From assembly GCA_963818205.1 (NCBI GenBank), contig CAWFRG010000013.1, positions 1 through 64,000 on the forward strand: DNA of 64,000 bases. The letters are read 5' to 3'. The stretch is from CAVVYV01 sp963818205 (GTDB lineage: Bacteria > Actinomycetota > Thermoleophilia > Solirubrobacterales > 70-9). Below the pieces are notes generated by a model, which did not search any database, was not told the origin of the DNA, and was given only the letters and a program-made list of their open reading frames with translations. This document shows, one piece after another, positions 45,382 to 53,829 of the stretch; position 1 is the stretch's first letter, and every line of letters begins with the position of its first letter. Both the position numbers and the translations under genes were made by a program.

Positions 45382-46653
45382 TTAACCGGGAAGAGCCTCT
45401 TCGAACGCCTCGGAGGCCGCTTTCAGAGTCTGCCCGATCGAGTCGGCGTCATGCGCCACAGACGGGAACCAGGCCTCGAACTGAGAGGGCGGCGGATAGA
45501 CGCCTCGGTCGAGCAGGGCGCGGCAGAAGCGGGCGTAGGCTTCCGTGTCGCAGGCCGAGGCGCCGGCGAAGTCAGTCACGGGCTCGGCGCTGAAGAAGAC
45601 GGTGAGCAGGCCGGGGACGGAGGCGACCTGAACGGCGCGCTCGGCGGCAGCTCGGCGCAGCCCCGAGGCGAGCTCCTCGGTGATCTCCGCGAGGCGCCCG
45701 TATGCGGCGGGATCGAGCTGGGCGAGGGTCGCCAGCCCGGCGGCGACCGCGATCGGGTTTCCGGAGAGGGTGCCCGCCTGGTAGACGTCGCCCGCCGGCG
45801 CCACGCGCTCCATCAGCTCGCGGGGACCGCCGTAGGCCGCCGCTGGGACCCCGCCTCCCAGCACCTTGCCCATGATCGTCAGATCGGCGCTCACCCCGAG
45901 CAGCTCCTGGGCGCCGCCGGCGGCGACCCGGAAGCCGCTGATCACCTCGTCGAGGACGAGCAAGGTGCCGCTGGAGTCGGCGGCCTCCCGGAGGAAGGCG
46001 AGGAAGCCGTCCCCGGGGGGAACAACACCCATGTTCGCCGGGATCGGCTCAGCGAGGATCGCGGCGAAGCTGTGCTCGCCGATCGCCCGCTCGAGGGCGG
46101 CGGGATCGTTCCAGGGCACAACCACGGTGCTCGCCGCCTGAGATTCGGGCACACCTGGGCTGGCGGGAAGCCCGGCGGTAGCCATCCCCGAGCCGGCCTC
46201 GACCAGGAGCCCGTCGAGGTGGCCGTGGTAGGCGCCGGCGAACTTGAGGATCGGCTCGCGGCCGGTGGCGGCGCGGGCGAGCCGGATCGCGCTCATCGCC
46301 GCCTCGGTCCCGGAGTTGACCATCCGGATCATCTCCACCGAGTCGAAGCGCTCGACCACCCGCTCGGCCAACTCGACCTCTCCCTCTGTCGGGGCACCGA
46401 AGCTGGTCCCGGAGGCGGCGGCCTTCGTCACCGCCTCGACCACAGCCGGGTGAGCGTGCCCGAGGATCAGCGGCCCCCAGGAGCAGACCCAGTCGACGTA
46501 GCGGTTGCCGTCCACGTCCCAGACCTCCGCGCGCTCGCCGCGCTCGATGAAGATCGGGTCCCGGCCGATCGAGCCCATCGCCCGGACCGGCGAGTTCACC
46601 CCGCCCGGGAGCACCTCGAGGGCCTCGCGGTACAGCTCCTCGGACCGGCCTAT
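45382..46653 (-). CDS. hemL: Glutamate-1-semialdehyde 2,1-aminomutase
   Basis: HemL makes 5-aminolevulinate in the C5 haem pathway. RSEELYREALEVLPGGVNSPVRAM starts the fold (shown as RSEELYREAL and LPGGVNSPVRAM). GTEAAMSAIRLARAATGR, YHGHLDGLLVEAG, LVLDEVISGFRV and the PLP lysine motif TIMGKVLGGG are intact. No ATG, GTG or TTG lies just before RSEELY. The only candidates are an ATA (46651-46653) overlapping the previous stop as ATAG, a CTG nearby, or an undetected indel. The coordinate given uses the ATA and is uncertain by about ten codons. Confidence 0.9.
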   Translation of the reverse strand: MGRSEELYREALEVLPGGVNSPVRAMGSIGRDPIFIERGERAEVWDVDGNRYVDWVCSWGPLILGHAHPAVVEAVTKAAASGTSFGAPTEGEVELAERVVERFDSVEMIRMVNSGTEAAMSAIRLARAATGREPILKFAGAYHGHLDGLLVEAGSGMATAGLPASPGVPESQAASTVVVPWNDPAALERAIGEHSFAAILAEPIPANMGVVPPGDGFLAFLREAADSSGTLLVLDEVISGFRVAAGGAQELLGVSADLTIMGKVLGGGVPAAAYGGPRELMERVAPAGDVYQAGTLSGNPIAVAAGLATLAQLDPAAYGRLAEITEELASGLRRAAAERAVQVASVPGLLTVFFSAEPVTDFAGASACDTEAYARFCRALLDRGVYPPPSQFEAWFPSVAHDADSIGQTLKAASEAFEEALPG

Positions 46654-47753
46654 GTGTTCTCCGCCTCCCAGGCGGCGTAGTCGTCGGTGAAGTAGTGGAG
46701 GCGGACCTTCTTGAACTCGGTGGACGAGTAGAGGACCGCGCGATCCGGCCCGTGCAGCTCGTGCTCCTCGGCGATCCCGTCGAGGATCGCGTCGCACTCC
46801 TCCTTCGAGCGGCCGTGGGCCATCGTGAAGACGCTGTAGGGCCAGTCCTCGTAGGTGGGCCGCTGGTAGCAGTGGGAGATGCCGCGAACGGCAGCCATCC
46901 GCCCGCCGACCTCCGGGATCCGCTCTTCGCGGACTCGCCAGACCCCCATCCCGTTCGCGGAGAAACCGGCGCGGCGGTGGTAGAGGATCGCCGCCACTCG
47001 GCGGAGGAGCTTCCGGTCAACCATCCCCCGCAGGTGCTCGAGGAAGTCGCCGGTGCTCATCCCGACCTCGGCGGCGGCGTCGTCGTAAGGACGGGAGGTG
47101 ACCCCCATCGGACCTTGCAGAGCCCGGATCACCGCGATGTCGCGATCGTCGTAGGGCTGGCGCTCGAGCTCGCGGGGCGGCGCCGCCTCGGCGGCGGCGG
47201 CGAGCTCCTCGGTGCCGCCCTCCATCTCCAGGTTCATGTTGATCTTGAACAGGATCAGGGTGGGCAGCTGGCGGATCGAGGTGGCCCCGGTGAGCCGCTG
47301 GAGCACCTCGAGGGTCCCTTCGAGCCCCAGCTCGGAGTCCGGCGGGGTGGCGATCGTGAACCAGAGGTTGAACTCGTGGGTGCGGAGGTAGTTGTGGGAG
47401 ACGCCGGGATGGGAGTTGATGATCTTCGCGGCCCGGTGGGGGTTCTCGGAATCGACCCTGGCGGCGACCAGCATCGAGCTGTAGCCGAGAGCGCGGGTGT
47501 CGAAGATCGGGGTGATCTCGCGGATGATCCGCTCGTCCAGGAGCCGCTGGGTCCGGGACTTCACCTCGTCGAGGTCGAGCTCTGCCTCGGCGGCGATCAG
47601 CCCGAACGGCTCCGCCTCGAGCGGAAAGCTCGACTGGAGCAGGTTCATCAGCCGCCTGTCGGTCGCGTCGAGCGGGACCGCCGCGCCTCCGGCTCGCGAG
47701 CGGAGCTTGGGCTGGGCCTGGGCGGTTGTGATCCCGTCCGCGGGATGGTTCAA
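46650..47753 (-). CDS. Two-domain Lrp/AsnC-like protein, AhbA/AhbB-like (siroheme decarboxylase family)
   Basis: The protein has 367 residues holding two tandem copies of a winged-helix plus ferredoxin-like unit. The first (about 28-180) has LMNLLQSSFPLEAEPF; the second (about 200-360) has VIRALQGPMGVTSRPYDDAA. Key AhbA/B-type segments are VSHNYLRTHEFNLWFTIA and HCYQRPTYEDWPYSVFTMAHG. In anaerobes separate AhbA and AhbB proteins decarboxylate siroheme on an alternative haem route. Here the two are fused and lie between hemL and hemB with overlaps at both ends. It may act in tetrapyrrole metabolism or as a haem-responsive regulator. Confidence 0.75.
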   Translation of the reverse strand: MNHPADGITTAQAQPKLRSRAGGAAVPLDATDRRLMNLLQSSFPLEAEPFGLIAAEAELDLDEVKSRTQRLLDERIIREITPIFDTRALGYSSMLVAARVDSENPHRAAKIINSHPGVSHNYLRTHEFNLWFTIATPPDSELGLEGTLEVLQRLTGATSIRQLPTLILFKINMNLEMEGGTEELAAAAEAAPPRELERQPYDDRDIAVIRALQGPMGVTSRPYDDAAAEVGMSTGDFLEHLRGMVDRKLLRRVAAILYHRRAGFSANGMGVWRVREERIPEVGGRMAAVRGISHCYQRPTYEDWPYSVFTMAHGRSKEECDAILDGIAEEHELHGPDRAVLYSSTEFKKVRLHYFTDDYAAWEAENT

Positions 47754-48739
47754 CGCCGGGCCGCCTCCTCGGCGAGCCAGGCGGCGGCGTCCTTGGCGTA
47801 GTAGGTGACAATGATGTCGGCGCCGGCGCGGCGGATCGCGGTCAGCGACTCCATTGCCGCGGCACGCTCGTCGATCCAGCCGTTGGCCGCGGCCGCCTTC
47901 AGCATCGAGTACTCGCCGGATACGTGGTAAGCGGCAACGGGAGCGCCGGTCGCGTCCTTCACTCGCCGGACCACGTCGAGGTAGGGCAGCGCCGGCTTAA
48001 CCATGAGGACGTCGGCACCCTCCTCCAGGTCGAGCTGGGCCTCGCGAACCGCCTCGTCGGCGTTCGCAGGGTCCATCTGGTAGCCGCGCCGGTCACCGAA
48101 CTCGGGGGTCGAGCCGGCGGCCTCGCGGAATGGCCCGTAGAAGGCGGATGCGTACTTGGCGCTGTAGGCGACGATCGGGGTAGCGGAGTGGCCCTCCTCG
48201 TCGAGCTGGGCTCGGATCGCCCCGACGCGGCCGTCCATCATGTCGCTGGGGGCGACAGCGTCGGCACCGGCGGCGGCGTGGGAGATCGCGGTCTTCGCCA
48301 GCAGCTCGATGGTGACGTCGTTGTCCACCTCGCCGTCGACGATCACCCCGCAATGGCCCTGCGACGTGTACTCGCACAGGCAGACGTCGGTGATCACGAC
48401 GATCTCGGGGTGGGCCTCCTTCAGCGCCCGGACGGCCATCTGGATCACGCCTTCGTCGTCGTAGGCCTCGCTGGCCGATTCGTCCTTCGTCGCCGGAATC
48501 CCGAAGAGGAGCACGGCACGGACGCCGACCGCGGCGAGCTCGGTCGCCTCGGCGACCAGCTCGGAGATGGAGAGGCGCTCGACCCCGGGCATCGACTCGA
48601 CCTCCTCGCGAACGCCCTCGCCCGCGGTGACGAACAGCGGCTGGACCAGATGCTCGGCCGAGAGCTGGGTCTCGCGGACCAATTCGCGCAGCGGCTTCGT
48701 CCGGCGCAGGCGGCGGAGTCTTGTTGCCGGAAAACTCAC
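47750..48739 (-). CDS. hemB: Delta-aminolevulinic acid dehydratase
   Basis: HemB joins two 5-aminolevulinate molecules to porphobilinogen. The protein has 329 residues. The zinc-site cysteines C120, C122 and C130 lie in VCLCEYTSQGHCG. The Schiff-base lysines are K195 (AYSAKYAS) and K248 (LMVKPAL). APSDMMDGRVGAIR is also typical. Its stop overlaps the start of the AhbA/B-like gene. The repeat element A lies upstream of its start. Confidence 0.95.
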   Translation of the reverse strand: MSFPATRLRRLRRTKPLRELVRETQLSAEHLVQPLFVTAGEGVREEVESMPGVERLSISELVAEATELAAVGVRAVLLFGIPATKDESASEAYDDEGVIQMAVRALKEAHPEIVVITDVCLCEYTSQGHCGVIVDGEVDNDVTIELLAKTAISHAAAGADAVAPSDMMDGRVGAIRAQLDEEGHSATPIVAYSAKYASAFYGPFREAAGSTPEFGDRRGYQMDPANADEAVREAQLDLEEGADVLMVKPALPYLDVVRRVKDATGAPVAAYHVSGEYSMLKAAAANGWIDERAAAMESLTAIRRAGADIIVTYYAKDAAAWLAEEAARR

Positions 48740-48776
48740 CTGTCTGATTCTACGGGCGGTTCACGTTGCCGCTGGG

Positions 48777-48905
48777 CGGGCGGGTCCTGTTATGCGAGGG
48801 GGCTCCGCAGGCGGAGCCGAGGAGCCACCCGTTTGATGAGGGTCCCCAATCCTGCGGGCGCGGATGCGTCCTCGGATGGGGGCCCCCCGGGGCGCCACCC
48901 GCCCG
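48777..48905 (+). repeat. Structured repeat, copy A
   Basis: This 129-bp element lies between hemB and the ABC permease stop. The outer 7-bp stem is CGGGCGG (48777-48783) with CCGCCCG (48899-48905), extended by GT/AC. Inside are GGCTCC/GGAGCC (48801-48806 and 48821-48826) and GGGCGC-GGAT-GCGTCC (48856-48871). A 14-codon frame, MRGGSAGGAEEPPV, runs from 48792 to 48836. It is about 90% identical to copy B. Confidence 0.75.
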
Positions 48906-48913
48906 AGAAGCGG

Positions 48914-50269
48914 CTAGGCAAAGCGGCGTAGGGCCAGCCGGGCGATCAACAGGTAGGCGGCCGCAAGCAGGGCCAGGTGGATCAGCGGTGGGGCGAGGTC
49001 GGGGCCGCCTGAGGAGAGGGCTGCCGAGAGGGCGTCGAGCGAGGGGCGGAAGGGAAAGGCGCCGGTGACGATTCGGATGCCGTCGAAGACGGTCTCGCTG
49101 ACCGTTCCCGAGGGGACCAGGGAGAGGAAGGCGATCGGCAGCGCCAGGGCGAAGGCGAGCAGGGCGCTCGCCCGGACCTCGCGGGCGGCGACCCCGATCG
49201 CCGAGCCCATCGCCGCGAAGCCCGCCCCGGAAAGAAGGATTGCGAGCAGGAAGAGGTGCGCCCGCTCCCACTGCAGGGAGACGAACAGCTCGAGCACCCC
49301 GAGGAGGACGACCGCCACCACCAGCGAGGCGAGCGTCCCAAGCCCGATCTTCTCCACCAAGAGCGCCGTGCGACCGATCAGCCCTCGGGTGAGCCGGGTG
49401 AAGGTGTTCTCCTCCCGCTCCAGGGCGAGGGAGCCGGCGACCAGGAGCACGGTGACGAACATCAGGGTGACCGCGATCGCGACGGCGATCGCGAAGGTGT
49501 CGAGCGGCGGCACATCGCCGCTGACGACCTGCTTGTCGACCGCGATCGGCTCGGCCACCGAGGAGAGCAGCGGATCGGCGAAGGCGAGGTTGCGGCGGGC
49601 GAGGTCAGAGAACCGGATCACCTGCTCGACCGCTTGGCGCTCCGCCCCCGGCGGGAGCTGGGCCTGGACCGACCGAAGGATGCTCTCGGCGTTCTGCAGC
49701 CCGAGCACCTGGATCGTCTGGCCCAGCACCGGCAGGTTGAACTCGCCGCCCGATATCAGGATGTCGAGATAGCGGAGGAGCTCCTTGGAGATCCGATCGG
49801 AGAGGATCAGGTTCGCCTCGGTGAGCAGCGCTTGGATCCTGTCATCGACAAGCCGCGCCTTCACCGGGTCGTCCTCGTTGACGTAGACCTCGACGTCCGC
49901 GGACTCGAGCCCCGTACCGCTCAGCTGCGCCTGGAGCTTGTCGATGAAGTCCGCTGGCACGATCAGCGCAGCCAGCACCTGGCCGTCGCGCACCTTGTTC
50001 AGGGCGTCGTCGCGGCTCGATGCCCTGACGCAGTCGACCCGGTCGCAGAGCTCGCGGAAGGCGTCCTCCTGGTTGAAGGCACCGCCGCCGATCCCCAGCG
50101 ACTCGTCGGAGGGGATCTGATTGAGGAAGGCGACGCTGGGCTTCTCCGGCCCACGGGAGATCGCGAAGCCGATCAACACCGCGAGCACGATCGGATAGAT
50201 CACCAGCAGCGCGGTAAGCAGGGGCGAGCGCCGCAGGATCTGAAGGTCCTTCAGCAGCAGCCAGCGCAT
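48914..50269 (-). CDS. ABC-2 family transporter permease
   Basis: The protein has 451 residues. The N-terminal helix (about 18-38) is followed by a large extracytoplasmic domain (about 40-255) and five C-terminal helices with REENTFTRLTRGLIGRTALL between them. This is the YhgE/ABC-2-like layout of exporters that also have a large external domain. It follows an ATPase gene on the same strand, 16 bases away. The substrate is unknown. Its stop codon is nine bases from repeat copy A. Confidence 0.8.
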   Translation of the reverse strand: MRWLLLKDLQILRRSPLLTALLVIYPIVLAVLIGFAISRGPEKPSVAFLNQIPSDESLGIGGGAFNQEDAFRELCDRVDCVRASSRDDALNKVRDGQVLAALIVPADFIDKLQAQLSGTGLESADVEVYVNEDDPVKARLVDDRIQALLTEANLILSDRISKELLRYLDILISGGEFNLPVLGQTIQVLGLQNAESILRSVQAQLPPGAERQAVEQVIRFSDLARRNLAFADPLLSSVAEPIAVDKQVVSGDVPPLDTFAIAVAIAVTLMFVTVLLVAGSLALEREENTFTRLTRGLIGRTALLVEKIGLGTLASLVVAVVLLGVLELFVSLQWERAHLFLLAILLSGAGFAAMGSAIGVAAREVRASALLAFALALPIAFLSLVPSGTVSETVFDGIRIVTGAFPFRPSLDALSAALSSGGPDLAPPLIHLALLAAAYLLIARLALRRFA

Positions 50270-50285
50270 CAGCCGGGGTCGCGCA

Positions 50286-51023
50286 TCAGTGCCCGCGCTT
50301 GTTCAGGAACTTGACGAAATCGGCCTCGGGGTCGGTGGCGCCCCGAGCGCCGGCCGCGCGGCGCATCGCCGCGAAGGTGCCGTCGAAGAGCGCCTCGCCG
50401 TCGGCGAGGACGAGCAGCCGGTCGCCGTAATGGCTCGCCTCCTCGATCTGGTGGGTCGAATAGATCACCGCCGTGCCGGACGCAGAAAGCCCGGCGACGA
50501 ACTCCCAGAGCCTGATCCGCTGCCCGGGGTCGAGGCCGGCGCTGGGCTCGTCGAGCAGCAGGACCCGGGGCTGAGCGAGGAGGCCGATCGCGATGTTGAT
50601 CCGCTGCTGGTTGCCGCCGGAGAGGGTCGAGACCTGATCGTCGCGGCGATCGGCGAGGCCTGTCTGATCGAGCATCGCCTCCACGATCGCCTCGGGGTCG
50701 CCGGTGCCCTCGAGTCGGGCGAAGAGCCGGAGGTTCTCGGCCACGGTCAGCCGGCGGTAGAGCGCCGCCTGCTGCGGCACCCAGCCGACCTCGCCGTCGG
50801 CGACCGAGACTCGGCCGGAGTCGGGCGGGTTGATCCCGGCGAGGATCGCCAGGAGGGTTGTCTTGCCGGCGCCGTTGGGGCCGACCACCGCCAGGAGCTC
50901 GCCCTTGGCGGCCTCGAAGCTGACCTCGCGAAGGGCGAGGCGCTCGCCATAGCTCTTGGAGAGGTCCTGCACCTCGAGCACGGGCTTGCCTGAGCGCCCT
51001 CGCCGGGTGCGCGCCTCACTCAT
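50286..51023 (-). CDS. ABC transporter ATP-binding protein
   Basis: This 245-residue ATPase has Walker A GPNGAGKTTLLA, Q-loop region VGWVPQQAALYRR, signature LSGGNQQR, Walker B VLLLDEPSAGLDPGQ and switch STHQIEEA. It drives the permease encoded next. The ATG is at 51021-51023, and the gene is divergent from the YmdB-like gene with 45 bp between them, which must hold both promoters. Confidence 0.9.
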   Translation of the reverse strand: MSEARTRRGRSGKPVLEVQDLSKSYGERLALREVSFEAAKGELLAVVGPNGAGKTTLLAILAGINPPDSGRVSVADGEVGWVPQQAALYRRLTVAENLRLFARLEGTGDPEAIVEAMLDQTGLADRRDDQVSTLSGGNQQRINIAIGLLAQPRVLLLDEPSAGLDPGQRIRLWEFVAGLSASGTAVIYSTHQIEEASHYGDRLLVLADGEALFDGTFAAMRRAAGARGATDPEADFVKFLNKRGH

Positions 51024-51068
51024 CGCGGAAAAGCTAGTGGTTCCGCTCACGAGTACGCTGCGGCCCGG

Positions 51069-51848
51069 ATGCGCGTCCTCTTCATCGGCGACGTCGTCGG
51101 CAAGCCCGGGCGCGAGGGCCTCGCGGCGACCATGCCCGCGCTCCGGGAGGCGCACAAGCCGGAGCTGGTGATCGTCAACGCCGAGAACGCCGCCGGAGGC
51201 GTCGGGATCACCGAGGAGACCGCCAAGGAGATCTTCGCCATGGGCGCCGACGCGATCACCCTCGGCAACCACGCCTACCGCCATCGGGAGGTCTACCCCT
51301 ATCTCGAGGCCGAGGCGCGGGTCGTCCGGCCCGCCAACTTCCCCGACTCGAACCCGGGCCGCGGCCTCACGATCGTCGACGCCGCCGGGATGAAGGTCGC
51401 GGTCCTCAACCTCAGCGGCTCCCTCCACCTCCAGGTCGAGGTATCTCCCTTCCCGGCCGCCGACCGGATCCTGGAGGAGCTCAGCGGGCGGGCCGACGCG
51501 GTGATCGTCGACTTCCACGCCGAGCTGACCAGCGAGAAGGTGGCGATGGGATGGCACCTCGACGGCCGCGCCGCGGCGATGCTCGGCACCCACACCCACG
51601 TCCCGACCGCCGACGCGCGGGTGCTTCCCGGCGGCACCGCCTACATCACCGACGTCGGGATGACCGGCTCCCGGGCGGGGATCATCGGGGTCCGTCGCGA
51701 GCAGGCGCTGGAGGCGTTCCGGACCCAGATGCCGATCCGCTTCGAGACCGCGGAAGAGGACGTCTGGGTGATGGGCGCCCTAGTCGACGTCGGCGACGAC
51801 GGGCACGCCAGGTCGATCGAGCAGATCATTGTGCCCGCAGAGCGCTAG
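51069..51848 (+). CDS. YmdB-like metallophosphoesterase
   Basis: This 259-residue protein belongs to the TIGR00282/YmdB family. Metal ligands are visible in FIGDVVGKPGR, VNAENAAGG, TLGNHAYRHREV, DFHAELTSEK, GTHTHVPTADA and TDVGMTGS. YmdB from Bacillus is a cyclic-nucleotide phosphodiesterase that affects biofilm and motility decisions. The usual GNHTWD motif reads GNHAYR here. It converges with the GT87-like gene, and repeat copy C fills the gap between the two stops. Confidence 0.88.
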   Translation: MRVLFIGDVVGKPGREGLAATMPALREAHKPELVIVNAENAAGGVGITEETAKEIFAMGADAITLGNHAYRHREVYPYLEAEARVVRPANFPDSNPGRGLTIVDAAGMKVAVLNLSGSLHLQVEVSPFPAADRILEELSGRADAVIVDFHAELTSEKVAMGWHLDGRAAAMLGTHTHVPTADARVLPGGTAYITDVGMTGSRAGIIGVRREQALEAFRTQMPIRFETAEEDVWVMGALVDVGDDGHARSIEQIIVPAER

Positions 51849-51849
51849 G

Positions 51850-51938
51850 CGCGCGGATCCTGTCACGGCGGTGCCCCCCACATCCTCTGGGCGCGGATGC
51901 GTCCTCGGACTAGGGGCCCCCGCCGTGCCACCCGCGCG
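51850..51938 (+). repeat. Structured repeat, copy C (short form)
   Basis: This 89-bp element sits exactly between the convergent stops at 51848 and 51941. The outer stem is CGCGCGG (51850-51856) with CCGCGCG (51932-51938), the counterpart of copy A's stem with one G-C pair changed to C-G. A second stem, CACGGCGG/CCGCCGTG (51864-51871, 51920-51927), lies inside. GGGCGC-GGAT-GCGTCC (51889-51904) is identical in copies A and B. The GGCTCC/GGAGCC arm is missing. Confidence 0.7.
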
Positions 51939-52337
51939 AGCTACCGCGCGGCGGACACCGAGTTGCGAGCGAGGAGGGCGACAAAGAGGAAAGGCAGGAA
52001 CCAGGGGAGGTAGAGGTAGAACCAGTGGTCGACGGTGAGCTGGAGGGCGATCAGCACCGCCGCCCCTAGCGCCGCGACAGTCACCGGGTCGCGCCGGCGG
52101 GGGACGAAGGCGACCAGGAGGGCGAGCCCGACCGCCGCCGCCTTGACCGCGGTGTGCAGCCACTCCAGCGAGGGCACCTGGCCCCAGATGCTGAAGGGGG
52201 AGTCGCGGCCGGCCTGGTTTCCGATCGTCCGGTCCCAGAAGGTCGCTAGGCCCGGGTCCAGGAGGGTTTGCGCCATCGCCAGTCCAATCGTGATCGCGAA
52301 CGCCACGGCGAACGGCGCCACAACGCGGGCGAATCGG

Positions 52338-52466
52338 GCCACGGGTCCTGTTATGCGAGGGGGCTCCGTAGGGGAAGCCGAGGAGCCACCCGTTTGATCA
52401 GGGTCCCCCATCCTGCGGGCGCGGATGCGTCCTCGGATGGGGCCCCCCGCGCGCGCCACGCGTGGC
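52338..52466 (+). repeat. Structured repeat, copy B, inside a gene
   Basis: This 129-bp element is about 90% identical to copy A in its interior. The outer stem is GCCACGG (52338-52344) with GCGTGGC (52460-52466), six of seven pairs, quite different in sequence from copies A and C. GGCTCC/GGAGCC (52362-52367, 52382-52387), CCCCATCC/GGATGGGG (52406-52413, 52435-52442) and GGGCGC-GGAT-GCGTCC (52417-52431, loop included) are all paired. The short frame reads MRGGSVGEAEEPPV (52353-52397). Confidence 0.75.
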
Positions 52467-53743
52467 AGGTTCGTCTCGGTTGACAGTGGCGCCGCCATCC
52501 GGGGCGGTGCCACCCGCGGCAGCTGGGTTGGCGTCCTTCGACGTCGCTCCGTACGTGGCAAACAGCGGTGCCAGTGCGAACGGGGCGAACTTGGTCAGCG
52601 AAGCCAGAGCGAGCATGATTCCTCGAGCAGGTGGTGAGGAGATCACCAGGAGGGTGAGGACGAGGAGAAGGGAGACGAGGGCGTCGTTGGTGTTCGACTC
52701 GAGGGCGAAGGCCGTATAGGGGCACGCGGCCCAGGCGAAGCAGAGGAGGATGCCGAGCGTTCTCCCCGCCTCCCCGGGCCGCAGCCGGCGCCCGAGCATG
52801 AAGAGGCCGGCCAGGGTGCCGAGATCGAAGAAGATCGCCGCCGCATGGGCGGCGGGGAGGTCGTCCCAGCTTCCGCTCCAGGTGAACAGCTGCTCGAAGG
52901 GGACGTAGGCGTAATAGCTGACGGGCCCGTAGGTGTCGCCGGAACGGTTGTCCTGGGGGAAGCTTCCATAGAGGGCCTCGCCGTCGGCGATCTTGTCGGC
53001 GCCGATCACCCCGGAGTAGCCGACGTCGATCACGTTCGAGTCGGCGACGTTGAGCCCGACCCGAACGCCGACGAGGAAGAGGGTGATGACCGCAAGCCAG
53101 AGTGCCGGAGCGGTCGGGCGGAGGCCCGCTCCGCCGCGAAAGCCGAGCCAGAGCGCCCGCCCCAGCAGGTAGAGCAACGGCGGATAGGCGAGCGGCACCG
53201 AGACCCCGATCTCGCCCCGGTTGAAGAAGTAGTGGGAGACCCCGAAGCCGGCGACGATCACCAGCAGGTCGAGGTGGGCGACGCGGAACGGACGGCGCCA
53301 ATCGAGCAGTCCAAGCACGAAGATCGCGCAAAGCGGCAGCCAGACGTAGGGGGCGTTGAGCTTGCGGCCGAAGGCCCCGGCATAGCCGCGGGCCATCCTC
53401 CAGGCGACCTGGTAGCCGGTCCACGATTCCTCCACCGCGCCGCTCTGGTCATCGACCACCACCTGGACCAGCTCCTCATCGTCTCTGTAGAAGCCGACCT
53501 CCCAGTCGCCCGTGTCGTCGTTGCGGGTGGCCGAGGGGCGCAGGCCCGGATGGTCGCGCAGGGACTCCAGGTACTTCTCGTCCTTCTCGGCGATCCCGAT
53601 CGCGGCCTGGCGGGAGATCGGGGAAGGCTCCTGGGCGGCGGCGCCCCGCGGCGAGGTCAGGCTGAGGATGGTGAAGGCCGCGGCGGCGAGGGCTGCCGCC
53701 AACATCAGTCGCGACTGCTGGCGGCCGCCCCTCAAGCGAAAAA

Positions 53744-53783
53744 CGGGTCGCTCCTCGGCTTCGCCTGCGGAGCGCCCTCGCAT
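53744..53783 (-). repeat. Structured repeat, copy D (partial, inverted)
   Basis: Only the arm with the short frame is present, in opposite orientation. The stem is CGCTCC/GGAGCG with the same 14-base spacing as in A and B, where it is GGCTCC/GGAGCC; both partners of the first pair have changed. On the minus strand it reads MRGRSAGEAEERPV and runs into the GT87-like gene. Confidence 0.6.
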
Positions 53784-53829
53784 CTACGGGCTTCGCCCTG
53801 CGCTCCTGAGTACAGCGGCCTGGCAGCCG

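Larger units (their letters stand above)
51941..53783 (-). pseudogene. GT87-like membrane protein gene interrupted by repeat copy B
   Basis: The N-terminal part (53783 down to about 52467) has a signal helix, an extracytoplasmic domain (TGDWEVGFYRDDEELVQVVV) and about eight helices ending LASLTKFAPFALAPLF. The C-terminal part (about 52337 to 51941) continues in a different frame with ARFARVVAPFAVAFAI and the family signature TFWDRTIGNQAGRDSPFSIWG. Between them lies repeat B, which adds a stop at 52398. The mature start is probably the ATG at 53703-53705 (MLAAALAAAAF), because codons further upstream derive from repeat copy D. It looks like a disrupted polyprenol-dependent glycosyltransferase. 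Confidence 0.7.

Noticed and set aside
48777..52466. Integron attC sites or a classical insertion sequence
   Set aside because: The repeats lack the attC core consensus and encode no transposase; the outer stems differ between copies, unlike fixed terminal inverted repeats recognised by a transposase.
52490..52530. A fifth, right-end-only copy of the structured repeat
   Set aside because: The shared stretch is only GCCACCCGC plus loosely similar flanks inside coding sequence, too short to separate from GC-rich background.
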